From assembly GCF_905220365.1 (NCBI RefSeq), contig NC_061124.1, forward strand, positions 14,386,501 to 14,450,500: 64,000 bases of DNA, given 5' to 3'. Position 1 is the stretch's first letter. Every line of letters begins with the position of its first letter. Positions 52,926 to 63,404 of the stretch are shown here, one piece after another. Both the position numbers and the translations under genes were made by a program. The notes beneath the pieces were generated by a model. The model was not told the origin of the DNA. It did not search any database and worked only from the letters and a program-made list of their open reading frames with translations. The stretch is from Vanessa cardui (taxonomy: Eukaryota; Arthropoda; Insecta; Lepidoptera; Nymphalidae).

Positions 52926-53485
52926 TATTGATTTGAGTTTGTTCTTACAGAATAATGGTACTCGTTGGAATGCTCAAACAAAATAATTGTATATATATCA
53001 CACTATAAATATTGAAACAATCGGAATAGTAATTTCCTTATTATACTTTTTTTAATTATTTAAAAATCGAATAAGTCCGTTAAATTTATGTGATCGGTTT
53101 TTCTAAAGTTTGAAAATTTAAATTTCGAACTAGATTCGAACGAATCAGACTCGATGATTGAAATTGAATAATACCGGTTTATCGCATTTATATGGAGTCT
53201 TACAAAATTCGTTCTCTATAATATAATTGAGCATCCATTTGTGATAATTATATGACTTAATGGATATTTGTGTTGGCTAATGGTTTCCGATCCCTTTCCA
53301 CTTCGGATATTAATGTGAACCATCGTATTTCCGCGATTATAAGTAGGTCCATAGCTTAATGACTTCGAAGATTGAGTTGTGATTTCAGACAGATTATGTA
53401 CCCTTTAATTAACCCTTAAATAAGACATCTCAAATCAATACATTTCAGTTAAATTAAAGATGAAGTATTTCTTATTGAGTTAAAA
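52926..53485. other. no feature seen
   Basis: AT-rich spacer. Confidence 0.4.
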
Positions 53486-53685
53486 TCAATGTTTATATTG
53501 TAAATGTGAAAGTAACTATGTATGTCTGTCTGTCTGTCGCTCTTTCATGACCAAACTGTTGAATCAAATTTTATGAAATTTGGTATGAAGCAAACTTGAA
53601 CTACAAGAAAGGACATAGACTACTTATTTGGCCTAACATATAACAACCAACACCCTAAAATGCAAGTGAAGCTGCGGGCAACTAG
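53486..53685 (+). mobile_element. Helitron-like element, Lep1-type tail
   Basis: Starts near TCAATGTTTATATTGTAAAT. Contains a TGTC microsatellite (53522-53537), 'gaaatttggtatgaagcaaa' and 'aactacaagaaaggacatag', and ends 'tgcgggcaaCTAG' at 53685. Related to 14376 and 31990. Confidence 0.7.
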
Positions 53686-53805
53686 AAGTCAAAAATATTT
53701 TTTACTAAATAATTTTTCAGTCATCAATAATAATCTGAGGAAGACAACATAATTTACTTAAAGGTTCTAAAACCAGATTTATTATATATTAGTAATATTA
53801 CCAAT

Positions 53806-53847
53806 AATCATTCTTGAACCTTCTGATTAGAAGGTTCAAGAATGATT
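53806..53847. repeat. snap-back palindrome, 19-base perfect arms
   Basis: Arms 53806-53824 and 53829-53847 are exact reverse complements around the 4-base loop GATT. It lies in unique-looking DNA with no repeat attached. Confidence 0.93.
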
Positions 53848-54124
53848 GTTTTTATTACATTGAAGTTTTTTTGGTAAGTGTGGGGAACGCTCGATTCCTC
53901 ATATAAATATATTTGTTCTGGTGTAAGATAAAGTATCAAGTCACATATTATGATGACAATGAGATATATCATCAATATTCTTTACTGATCTCTATGTCAG
54001 GTTTTTAAAAAAAGAACGAAACGAATATATTGAGGACTAATATCACCTCACTCAATCAAATCATTCAGAAGTTACACGATCAGCAGATACACTAATATAC
54101 CATAGTTTTTATTGGAACTCGAAC

Positions 54125-54275
54125 TGACAGATAATAAGTGGTCCCTCAATGCCGATAGACATTGATCAGTGTGTATAAGAAATATGCCTTGATATCGTTA
54201 ATGAGCTACACTGCTGGCTCACTTATATATCACAGCGAAATACAACAATACTGAGCATTGTTCTGTCATGTGGAG
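54125..54275 (-). repeat. interspersed repeat family C, fragment
   Basis: 'ataagtggtccctcaatgcc', 'actgctggctcacttatata' and 'caacaatactgagcattgtt' follow family C. It directly abuts family D. Confidence 0.5.
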
Positions 54276-54276
54276 T

Positions 54277-54470
54277 TACCTTTTTTTAGAATTTCACCTT
54301 CGAACATCTCGTCGAAATTCGAAGTTTCACCCGCACCACCTGGATGTCCGAAAATCCACAACAGCGCTATTTCTTATACCATTTTCTTCGCACAACTTGT
54401 GGAACCAGCTTTCCCTTTCGATTTTTTCGAACCGATACGACATGGGAACCTTCAAGAAATTTTACGTTAA
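54277..54470 (-). repeat. interspersed repeat family D, distal part
   Basis: In reverse complement it reads 'cttgaaggttcccatgtcgt', 'atcggttcgaaaaaatcg', 'aaagctggttccacaagttg', 'gacatccaggtggtgcgggt'. It extends family D beyond the copies at 8455 and 55770. Two overlapping plus-strand frames of 70-76 codons are shadows. Confidence 0.65.
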
Positions 54471-54928
54471 TGGTCACTGTTTAGTGCTTATAATATAATG
54501 ACGCAATCTAAATGTTAAAGTATTTTCTAGAATCGGACTTGCATTTTAATTTGTAGGTGCGTACAAAAATACAAATAAAGAAAATCGATATATTATACTT
54601 GTTTTGGAGGTCAAGCTACTTCATGATCTGCTCTGTAACAGATGTATGCAATTTTTTATGATATCATGAACTGATAGCGTAACAAAAAAAACAAACTCAC
54701 CTTCCCATATTTATAATATTAATAAGCAGTTTGAATTATTCTTTTTTCTTAATTAGTTTGATCTATAACGACGTTACATTCATGTGGTGAAATTTTAATA
54801 AAAAAATAATATTACAAAAAAAGAAACTTAAGTCCTTATTGTCTTTAAATAATGAATATATATATGTATGCATAAAAAAGTTACTGTGTTATAATAGTTT
54901 TGAAATTGAAAATTGAAACAAAACGAAT
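54471..54928. other. no feature seen
   Basis: AT-rich DNA downstream of the tRNA gene. Confidence 0.4.
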
Positions 54929-55001
54929 TGCCGAAACCCGGGATCGAACCAGGGACCTTTAGATCTTCAGTCTAACGCTCTCCCAACTGAGCTATTTCGG
55001 C
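54929..55001 (-). tRNA. tRNA-Phe (anticodon GAA)
   Basis: 73 bases including an A discriminator. The acceptor stem GCCGAAA pairs with TTTCGGC, the D arm is AGCTCAGTTGGGAGAGC, and the T arm holds GGTTCGATCCC. Anticodon GAA is at complement(54966..54968), tRNA position 34. There is no intron and no encoded CCA, as expected for a nuclear gene. The internal A and B boxes are canonical, and a TTTT pol III terminator follows six bases downstream (54923-54920). All stems are intact, so the gene should be functional. It delivers phenylalanine to UUC/UUU codons in cytosolic translation. No other tRNA gene is seen in the window. Confidence 0.98.
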
Positions 55002-55077
55002 TATACGTTGCCGTTCGAAATATTAGTTAAGAATTAAATTACACCTTCACAGTAATATTTGGAATATTAAACTTAAA
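55002..55077. promoter_or_regulatory. 5' flank of the tRNA gene
   Basis: AT-rich flank with no distinct upstream element; tRNA transcription normally relies on the internal boxes. Confidence 0.2.
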
Positions 55078-55142
55078 CGGCATACTCGGTAGTATTGTCT
55101 GTGTTCCGGTTTGAAGGATGAGTGAGCCAGTGTAATTCCCAA
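55078..55142 (+). repeat. interspersed repeat family C, short fragment
   Basis: 'gtattgtctgtgttccggtt' and 'gaaggatgagtgagccagtg' are diagnostic of family C. Confidence 0.6.
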
Positions 55143-55769
55143 TAATTAACGTATCAATAATAATTAACGAAAAACCACATTTATTACAGTTATTAATTAC
55201 GGAATATGTTTTTTTATTTTTATCCGTTGGACCTCGATATTTCGACAACATCTATAGTCTCGTGAACAAGACATTCGTATATAATAACTGTTAATTTAAA
55301 ATCTTAAACCAAATTTATTTCGAAACTAGGCCAAGATACTATGTCTCTCAAAACAATAACACTTCAGACTTCACTGTTGTTATAAAAGAATCTCGATAAA
55401 TCCAGATAACACCAGTTTCAAAATTAAACATCCTAAATACAGAATGTTTTACTGAAACTTTCTAATCGATTACAACGATCGAGTAATTTATTAAGGATGT
55501 GCCAAAATCAACTTTGAATAACTAACGAATCGTTGAAAGCATTATTAATAAAAGTCGATTAACCCGTCAAGTCATTCAGGTTAAGTGTCTTAAAAACGGC
55601 TATCGAGAGCGTTTCATCAAAAAGCAATTTCCATTAAGTGTTTACTATTCGTTTTGAATTCAGATTAAGTATTTTATTTAAAAGCTTTAAGATAGTTGCT
55701 CTCTGTATAATACAAGTTTCTATAGACGTATTGTATTTAACTTTACTGGTATGTTTATACTGTTTTAGA
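55143..55769. other. no feature seen
   Basis: AT-rich spacer. Confidence 0.4.
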
Positions 55770-55945
55770 AATGTGATAGTTGGCGAACGAGTAGGAGGCA
55801 CACCTGATGGATCGGATATTTTGCAAATGCGTGGCTCTGCTTTAAGAAAGGTAGGCTCTCGTCAAGATTCCCAAGCCATATCAGCTCGGGAAAATCGCCG
55901 TTAAAAGCTGGTTCCAGAGAGTGGTTGTGCGAGACAAAAAATTAC
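55770..55945 (+). repeat. interspersed repeat family D
   Basis: 'ggcgaacgagtaggaggcac', 'acctgatgg', 'catatcagctcgggaaaatc' and 'gctggttccagagagtggtt' follow family D. Confidence 0.6.
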
Positions 55946-56410
55946 GTATGATATAAATTCAGAAATACTTCACAGCCAAATCAAAAACGAATTTTATGTG
56001 GTCTCAGCTCGTACCTTAATGAAGGAAGTAGGGTACTTTTTTAACCAACTCTAAAACGCGAGTGAAGACGCAGACTACAACTAGCTATCTATATGTATTT
56101 CCAGTAATTTCCTGCCTACAATGCTATCTCATGTGAAAGCAATTTCCTTAAAATTCCTAAGAGATATACATTACATTACATATACATTACATACACGAAT
56201 AGGGCGTGTCTGTACAGCTATGTCGCTTAATTGGTTACTTGTTCAATTTATATGTTTTGAATATTTTATTGGTATTAACATAAGGTAACTTTTGATAACT
56301 TTTGATTCATTCTAATATAACATAATATCTTTGGCTGTGTATCTGTAACATTTAGTAATGCGTAAACTTGAATCCTTAGAAAATATAGTGAACCTATCTC
56401 TAGCCGCGAC
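55946..56410. other. no firm feature
   Basis: 56035-56090 ('taaaacgcgagtgaagacgc') may be the tail of a Helitron; the rest is featureless. Confidence 0.35.
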
Positions 56411-56444
56411 ATCACGCGTACTAACCACTGGGCCATCTCGCCTC
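56411..56444 (-). mobile_element. SINE (Metulj-like) head fragment
   Basis: 'ctaaccactgggccatctcg' is the tRNA-like head in reverse complement; nothing else of the SINE remains. Confidence 0.6.
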
Positions 56445-56828
56445 ATAAACATCATATCATACAAAATATATTACAGTAATCAGCGAAATATTTAAGTTAT
56501 ATAAATATTACTGAGGAGTCAACTAATTCAAAATACACATTCTTAATTTCATTCCCTAGTGTCAAATTAATTCAAATACTAAACTTTTCAAAACAAAACA
56601 AAACCATTAATGAAACAAAGTACTCCGCAAGTCTCATAGTCTCACGTAACTCGAATCAAAACTAAATGCAATTTTAGTGTTTATGGGTCGTAAAGCCTGC
56701 CTCCGCATTGAAGGCGCGGTACTAATTTTAAATTCTTAAGAACTTACAGTTGAAGTAGGCATACATTTGCGATTGAATGGACTACAGCTGCAGACAAAAT
56801 AACATTAATATTTTCATTTATATATATG
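56445..56828. other. no feature seen
   Basis: AT-rich spacer. Confidence 0.4.
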
Positions 56829-56972
56829 TACAGTCGGGTACATAGTTTTAAATGTGTAACAATCGTCAATTTTCAAATTCTTTCATTTATCAAGTCTTAA
56901 ACTCTTAGTACCTTTTGAATCTAAACATCAAATCATTGCGCAATATGCCGTTCTCGATCGGTATTGACTGTA
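56829..56972 (-). mobile_element. MITE-like family K, 144 bases, TACAGTC ends
   Basis: Bounded by TACAGTC at 56829 and GACTGTA ending at 56972. It shares 'gtttagattcaaaaggtact' and 'gcgcaatgattt' (reverse complement) with 27432-27640. TA-flanked short inverted termini suggest a Tc1/mariner-type non-autonomous element. Confidence 0.55.
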
Positions 56973-56989
56973 CAAATATAAATAAGTAT

Positions 56990-57167
56990 TGGACAACATT
57001 ACATGCATTACTCTGATCCCGATATGAGTAGCTAAGTACTTGTGCCACAAACACCCAGACCCAAGACAATATAGAAAACTAATGAATTTTTTCGACATCA
57101 AACCCGGGACCTCGGAGTGGCGTACCCATGAAAACCGGTGTACACACTACTCGACCACGGAGGTCGC
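56990..57167 (-). mobile_element. second tRNA-like SINE family (SINE2)
   Basis: Reverse complement of the family at 39001: 'ggacaacattacatgcatta', 'ctctgatccc', 'caagacaatatagaaaacta', 'caaacccgggacctcgg' (B-box region) and 'actactcgaccacggaggtc' (head). Confidence 0.72.
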
Positions 57168-57825
57168 CAAATGTAATATGCAATCTGGATTATTATTTAA
57201 TATTATTTATAAGTTATATTAATTTGAGGCTTATGTACTTATTGTATATATAGTTATATATAAGAAAACAAATAATCCTATTTAAATGTTACATAAGTTA
57301 TATCAAGGCCAAAGTAGGAACCGAAGGCTATCTATTTCGAAGGGCATTAAAACATTGATAAATTTCTTCCCCTCGCTTTATATATGACCTTTGATTTTAA
57401 TATAAGTATTAAAAATACAAAACTTGGTAAACTGCTCGGCTAATGGATTCCAAAACTTTATCCCAAATACAAAAGAAAAAGTTTGTAAAGTATTCCAATC
57501 GTTACTGAATAAATAAGGCGATTGAAAAATAAATTAATGCAGCTCAAATAAAAATATTTGAATTTTCGCACGTAGCTTTTAATTTACGCTATTTAGCTTA
57601 ACATTTGAGGTATTTAATTAAAACGTATTGTGTAAAACGTTCTCCTTATTATGTACATAACATTCTTAACCAAAGTATTTAATTTTATTAGATTTTATTT
57701 GATTGAGTAACATATTATCTTATTTCATTTTATCGTTTATATCCATATATATTAATAAAATATAATATGCTTATATAAATCTATCCGTTAATTATAAGCC
57801 TCATAGTCATCTTGATGAAATTTTT
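57168..57825. other. no feature seen
   Basis: AT-rich spacer before the LINE insertion. Confidence 0.4.
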
Positions 57826-57837
57826 GAACAATAATGA

Positions 57838-57893
<56 letters not shown>

Positions 57894-59345
57894 CTCGCTG
57901 GAAAAACGCTTTACGCGCTTCCCCCACGTGATGGAAAGTGGGGGGGTGTGTGGGACTCCCCGGAGCCCTGGACGCCGAGTGCGCCCAAGTACGCCGGGTT
58001 TACCCACTAAAAAACCAGCGGTACCCTCTGCGTCTTTCGATGGACGCCACGGGATCGCTTACGCATGCTACCGTGACGCCCTGACGGTCGGCCCACCTAT
58101 GCGGGCCTCATACACCTAGGGGTGATTCCCGGGGTACTGGGACCCCCCTAGTCCCTGCGGCGCCTATTGAGGCGGCGGGAGAAGGTGCGCGTAGCGCCTT
58201 TTCCTCCTCCCCGGTCGTCTTCTGCGGAGCGAGTCAGCGGCGGCACTCTCTTCCCGCTCCCGCTCCGCGGCTTCCTTCTGCGACATGACACTTTCGCAGA
58301 AGGAGCGCATCTCCGACCAGCACATCTCGCTACCGAGCATGGCGTTGATGATGCTCGGCAGCGAAAGGTCTCCGCCCATAGTCGCCGCAAGGGTGTGCTT
58401 CTGGGGCCCCCACGCAGCACACTCGTACAGGGTGTGGTACGCCGTATCCACTGGCGCACCACACTCGTGGCAGGAGGGTGTCTCCTCCCGCCGCGCTATC
58501 CCGTGCAGGTACTTACCGAAGCATCCGTGTCCAGTAAGTACCTGCGTCATTCTGTACGACAGTGTGCCGTGCTTCCTCTCGACCCAGCGACTCAAGTGGG
58601 GACGGATCGCCTCCACTGTCGCTAGGCCCGCCGTGGGTGACCCCAGATCTTCCTGCCATCGGACGATCAGGGCTTGCTGGGCTAGAGCCCTGATCCGCCC
58701 GATCTCCGCCGACCCTGGAGGTTCGCCGCGGTCCCTCGCCTCGACCCGGAACCGGTACACTTCCGCGAGCACCTCTGCCTGGAGCTCCCAGGGCGGATCG
58801 CCCGCGAGAAGTGTTGCCGCAGTCCACGACACCGTACGGTACCCTCTGATGCCTCTCACCGCTATGACCCTCTGCGGCTTGCGCAGCAGGGCCCGATTTT
58901 TAGTGGTGAGGGCATCTATCCAGATCGGGGCACCGTACAGCGCCATCGACCTCACTACGCCGGAATAGAGACGCCGGCATAGTGACCCCGGCCCCCCCAC
59001 ATTCGGAAGGAGGCGACCAAGAGCGGCGGCGGCGTTGATGAGCCTCGGGCCGAGATGGATAAAATGCTGCCCGAAACTCCATCGACCGTCCAGGATCAGG
59101 CCCAGATACTTCATCTGGGCCTGCACCTTGATCACCGTCCCGTGGACGGTGATACTCGCACCTCGTGGGGGTCCTTTCCGTGGACCGTGGAAGAGGAGGG
59201 CCTCCGTTTTGGATATGGAGACCCTCAAGCCCAGCATTTCCATTCGGTCCACGGTGAGAGCCGTTCCGACTTCGGCGAGGCGAGCCGCCTCCCGGAAGTC
59301 CCGCCCAATCGCCGTGAGGAGGGTGTCGTCGAACAATAATGACCC
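57826..59345 (-). mobile_element. R1-clade LINE, 5'-truncated insertion with poly(A) and target duplication
   Basis: Insert 57841-59330 on the minus strand: a truncated ORF2, about 270 bases of GC-rich 3' UTR (58163-57894), then a 53-base A tail seen as T at 57841-57893. A perfect 15-base target duplication, GAACAATAATGACCC, lies at 57826-57840 and 59331-59345. The duplication, the long homopolymer tail and the uninterrupted frame all point to a recent target-primed insertion. Confidence 0.95.
58164..59330 (-). pseudogene. R1-clade ORF2 C-terminal part (reverse transcriptase end and zinc knuckle)
   Basis: An uninterrupted frame of about 389 codons. It begins at the two catalytic Asp codons (GAC GAC) of the reverse transcriptase YxDD box; the preceding Phe codon comes from target DNA. 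It continues with GLRVSISKTEALLF (about residues 35-48) and MKYLGLILDGRWSFGQHF (about 75-92), the typical R1/Jockey region after the active site, then a long C-terminal domain. A CCHC knuckle, C-x2-C-x8-H-x4-C, is at about 289-306. An Arg-rich end precedes the stop. The endonuclease, the fingers/palm start of the reverse transcriptase and ORF1 are absent, so it cannot retrotranspose itself. Several plus-strand frames here are shadows. Confidence 0.92.
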
Positions 59346-59362
59346 TGTTTCAACCGATCCAC

Positions 59363-59411
59363 AAGTACTTTATCTACTTACATTGGGATCAGAGTGATGT
59401 AAATGATGTAA
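59363..59411 (+). mobile_element. SINE2 tail fragment
   Basis: 'cacaagtactttatctactt' and 'acattgggatcagagtgatg' match the end of the 39001 copy. It was part of the pre-insertion locus of the LINE. Confidence 0.55.
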
Positions 59412-59899
59412 ACTATATTTATATCATACTTTATTCTTTATCACCAGTATCATTCACTAATCATTATATCTTACAGTACCAACATAAGTCAAGACCCATT
59501 TCCCAGTGAGTCTACCTATACAAAAAAATCAATTATTCATGCCATACTTGTACACAATCTAATGATTATATAGTATGTATATTTGTACATATATACATAA
59601 GAGAAGCAGGTAAAGCTGATAATAAATAGAGGCGACGGGAGCGACGTTGATTGAGTCGAGACATTTGTACGGCGCTACAGATTTCGTTCACGTACGAACC
59701 AGTTTATTAGTTACTTTGAAAAATTACGTGTCTTTAACGTTGACGCTAATTTTCGCGTTATTTTGATACTGGAGCGAATCGAATATATATACTTATTGAT
59801 TTAGTAACTTGAAGTTTCCGGTTAGGCAACATCGGTAATGTTTAACACATATTCCTCAAATCGATATGAAGCTATGGTAATATATATTATTTCATTTGG
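59412..59899. other. unique DNA with a CpG-richer patch at about 59620-59775
   Basis: Within AT-rich flanks, about 150 bases are enriched in CpG ('gaggcgacgggagcgacgtt', 'gtacggcgctacag', 'cgttcacgtacgaacc'). No start codon with a coding frame or recognisable core promoter follows. It could be a promoter or first non-coding exon. Confidence 0.2.
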
Positions 59900-60186
59900 G
59901 AGCCGAGATGGTGAATAGACAAGTGATTAGATCGCGTACATCTTATGCTTAGGGGTTCCAACCCAGGCAAGCGCCACTGAATTTTCATGTGCTTAATTTG
60001 TATTTAAAATTGATCTCGAGCACGTCGATGAAGGAAAATATCGTTCGGAAACCAACATGTGTTTAATTTCAACGTGATACATTTGTATCCACCAACCCAC
60101 ATTAGATCAGCGTGGCACTGCATACACTCCTAGCATTCTCCTCGAATGGAGAGGTGGCCTTAGCCCAGCAGTGGGAAATTGTCAGA
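59900..60186 (+). mobile_element. tRNA-derived SINE (Metulj-like), old
   Basis: 'gagccgagatggtgaataga' (A box disrupted), 'aacccaggcaagcgccactg', 'gttccaaccc'-type B box, and 'agcccagcagtgggaaatt'. Diverged body, no clear tail. Confidence 0.82.
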
Positions 60187-60287
60187 TTTTTACAATTAAT
60201 ACGATTGCTATTATTACTACTATTCATTTATTTGTAACAAGTTACCAGGCGACAGACACACATAAGCAAGAAAATATTAAGCAGTGA

Positions 60288-61381
60288 ATCACCTTCCGGA
60301 ATGTGGTTATGTTCATGTAATTGTCATAATCGAATATTATAATCAACTAGCGACCCGCCCCGACTTCTCACGGGTGCAATACTGATACTAAATATACTAA
60401 AGAATTTGTTTATTTACGACATCACATTGCAAACTTCTAAAATTGTCATTGTTTCTTTACTATATTGTTCTTTTATTATATACACAAACCTTCCCCTTGA
60501 ATTACACTGTCTATTAATAAAAACCGCATCACAATCCGTTGCGTAGTTTTAAAGATATAGGGACAGAGAAAGCGACTTTGTTTTATACTATGTAGTGATG
60601 GAACTCCTATACGGCTCGCAGTTAGGGTGCGATATGGGGCAGAATTTCTTACTATCTTTAATCAAATTTTGTGTATGTCATGTGATGTCATATGATGTAC
60701 GAAATATAGTTGGTCTTTTTCAAAGTTTTTTTGCTGAGTTCGATTACAGCTCTTTCGAGGGATCCTTGTAGTTTACGCCGCGTGACGTATTAAATCCGCA
60801 TTTTCGAAAGTCTATTTTTGCTTTATTCGCAAGTTTCCTTTGAAATCGTCCTCGAAGTAGTTTCTGACTCATATAAACGGAACGTTTAATCTATCCATAT
60901 TAAAAAAAATTAGTTAGTCAACATCAGCTTCACTTAAAATCAAAAAATAAATTAACGATTATATCATGTAGTTATAATTATTGTTATATTTGGAATCGAT
61001 GTCAGCCAATAAAACGCTACAGTATATCTATCAAAAAACAATACGAGAATACTTTAACAAATATGTTTTTTACAAATTACCTTTTACACAATAATATACT
61101 GGATCAATCAAGAGGCTCGTATCGCTTCTTTCTTTTGATTGTTGGGGCAAGGGCACCGTGGCTGACACCGGCTCCAAATATACCAATAACTATAACTACA
61201 TGATATAATCGTTAATCGACTTTTAAGTAGTCTAATATTTTTCATTTCATTTAACTTAGGAAGACTCTAAAAAATATGTTGAATACGCAATTATTTTTAT
61301 TACTTTTTCGTGCATATTCATTTGTTTTAAAATAGTGTTTTGTTTGAAGTCGGTTTTTCTTTTTGTTAAAATTTTATTTAT
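60288..61381 (+). repeat. 1.1 kb repeat, copy 2, left arm deleted
   Basis: Counterpart of 18071-19325, including the same Helitron insertion (60347-60598) and the same central block. The left inverted arm is reduced to about 60950-61008, with roughly 160 bases lost after 'cacttaaaatcaaaaaataa'. The right arm, 61159-61381, is complete at 223 bases. Base differences from copy 1 are few. Confidence 0.85.
60347..60598 (-). mobile_element. Helitron-like family B, full length, in copy 2
   Basis: A|CTAGCGACCCGCCCCGACTT to 'tatgtaGTGA'; orthologous in position to 18129-18380. Confidence 0.8.
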
Positions 61382-61539
61382 AAGTAGTCTAATATTTTTC
61401 ATTTCATTTTACCTAGGAGGACTCTCAAAAATATGTTAAATATGCAATTATTTTTATTACTTTTTAGTGCATTTTAATTTATTTTAAAATACTGTTTTGT
61501 TTGAAGTCGGATTTTCTTTTTTTTTTAATTTTATTTATA
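61382..61539 (+). repeat. tandem extra piece of the inverted arm
   Basis: Directly after copy 2's right arm, 'taagtagtctaatatttttc' to 'aattttatttat' repeats the last two thirds of that arm with more substitutions than the first. The repeat unit was therefore extended in tandem, or a second element lost everything but its end. Confidence 0.8.
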
Positions 61540-62055
61540 TAACAGTTACTTATGTAGTAGTTCTGTAGGGTTAACTATAGGGGTTGACCGTTAGGTATTA
61601 GCCAAAAAAGTAGCCTATGTTCTCTCTCAGAATTCAAACATCCTCTATCAAATTCAATTTTAATTGACGAAGCGCTACAGAAAATTTTTCAAAATTTGAG
61701 TCGTAATAGCTAATTGTGATTAATAATCTATAATAAATGACAAGACTTTATTACTATACAGGCATTTTTTGTATATATTTAGAGACCCACATCAAATAAT
61801 GTGTAATAAAATGTTATATAACATTACTTTGATTTATCTCCTGAGGTTTATCCAGCGTAACTCATGTAAGCCCAAGGAATCCGATTTATGGATAAACAGC
61901 GTTATAATTCAGTGATTTTGAACAAAATATTTACGAATTATATCAAGGCAAAACTTTATCAAAATCCGTCGAGTAGCTTATAGAAAGAAAGCAGAGTTAA
62001 CGAAATAAAGATACTTTAATAAGGTAATGTATATACATAAATCAAATCAAATTAA
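61540..62055. other. no feature seen
   Basis: AT-rich. 61560-61720 ('gccaaaaaagtagcctatgt', 'ttctctctcagaattcaaac') and 61920-62000 ('aaactttatcaaaatccgtc') are Helitron-like words, but termini could not be placed. Confidence 0.35.
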
Positions 62056-62190
62056 ATCAAAATAAACTTTATTGAAATAGGCTTGCACAAGCACTTTTGA
62101 ATCGTCATTTTACAATTAAGTGAAGCTACCACCGGTTCGGAAAGTAGATTCTACCGAGAAGAACCGGCAAGAAACTCAGTAGTTACTCTT
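62056..62190 (+). repeat. interspersed repeat family F, best copy
   Basis: 'aataaactttattgaaatag', 'gcttgcacaagcacttttga', 'atcgtcattttacaattaag', 'ccaccggttcggaaagtaga', 'taccgagaagaaccggcaag'. All blocks are present. Six copies occur in the window. Confidence 0.75.
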
Positions 62191-62946
62191 TTTTAATTCT
62201 TTATAGAAATATGTGACGTCATCAAAGTCGATGAACATAGTGTAATGGTATCATGTAAGTTCGATTTACCAATTAGATTAAATAAACATATATTATATTT
62301 AAATATCAGCTCGCTGTGCTTACACCTTCTTCACTGCGCGCCCATTTTTATATCTCTTATTTTCCCGCGCTTTTCCGATGTGTCAATCGAAATGACAGAT
62401 GCATAATATCACAGATAATATATATTTATACAAAAATGTAATTTTTATAAATATTTTATTATAGATCTGTGTACATTACACAGAGTTAAACAAAATTACA
62501 AAATATTTATTACTTTCTTGTATATTGATATGACTTGTTGTAACGTTTCCAGTTGAATAATTTCTTAGTTCAAATCAGCGTACAGACAATAAACATTTAT
62601 CGATGATAAGATGTCGTGGCCCGCTTAGATATTACATATATATGTCAATCGTTTGCCAATAACTCATCGTCTGAACAACAGTATATTGTATTGAGAAACA
62701 GGAGATGAGGTCTTTATACTGTGATACTTGCAAACTATCTATATCAATAATTTCCTGCAGATCTACGATAGACGATCGAACCTATCTACAATTGTAGATT
62801 GTTAAAAATAATGATTTTTAGTCGATATACATCAATGTTAATGACATGACAGTTCATTGGGCAGCCATGTCTTAATGTTTTACTGGTGCGTTCAGTGTGT
62901 TCCAAATAATAATTTGCATTTGCGTGCAAGGGTAAGGTATATTACA
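62191..62946. other. no feature seen
   Basis: AT-rich; a GC-richer patch at 62310-62400 carries no coding signal. Confidence 0.4.
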
Positions 62947-63272
62947 TTATCATCATCATCATCAGCCCGTTTTTGTCCACAGCTGGACATGGGCCTCTCC
63001 AAGTACACGTCACCGTGGTCTTTCTCCGGCTAATCGCATCCAGCTCCTGCCTGCCGTCTTGGGTATATCGTCACTCCACCGTGTCTGAAGACGTCCTACA
63101 CTAGGTTTACCGAGACGCGGTCTTCATTGTAGAACACGTTATCCCCAACGGTTATCGGTTGTGCGACAAAAATGACCAGCCCACTGCCACTTCAGCTTAC
63201 TAATCCGGTGAGCTATGTCGATCTAAATTCTTTGATGGATTAGCTCATTTCTGGTGCGATCCCTCAGAGACT
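62947..63272 (-). pseudogene. RTE-type LINE, 3' end of ORF2
   Basis: On the minus strand the sequence reads fragments such as KLKWQWAGHF and GRLQTRWSDDIPKTAGRSWM, typical of the last part of RTE-clade ORF2. It ends in an (ATG)n tail, seen as CATCAT repeats at 62949-62963. Frameshifts and stops are present and no catalytic part is included. It is older than the RTE insertion at 21233, since I find no target duplication. Confidence 0.8.
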
Positions 63273-63404
63273 TAATGGAAATACTATATAGTTAATCAAC
63301 TTGAAATGTTATTAACAATTCTTAAATAAAAGTAGCCTTAGTCACTCCTGATTACAAAATTATCTATCAGGGAAAATTCCCTCATATTCAGTTGAGCCAT
63401 TCCA
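63273..63404. other. no feature seen
   Basis: AT-rich spacer. Confidence 0.4.

Noticed and set aside
57807..58007. Lysine-rich 66-codon frame
   Set aside because: Translation of the LINE poly(A) tail.
58285..58968. 227-codon plus-strand frame, and 94-152 codon frames beside it
   Set aside because: All lie antisense or out of frame to the LINE ORF2, which alone shows domain motifs; GC-rich DNA produces long spurious frames.
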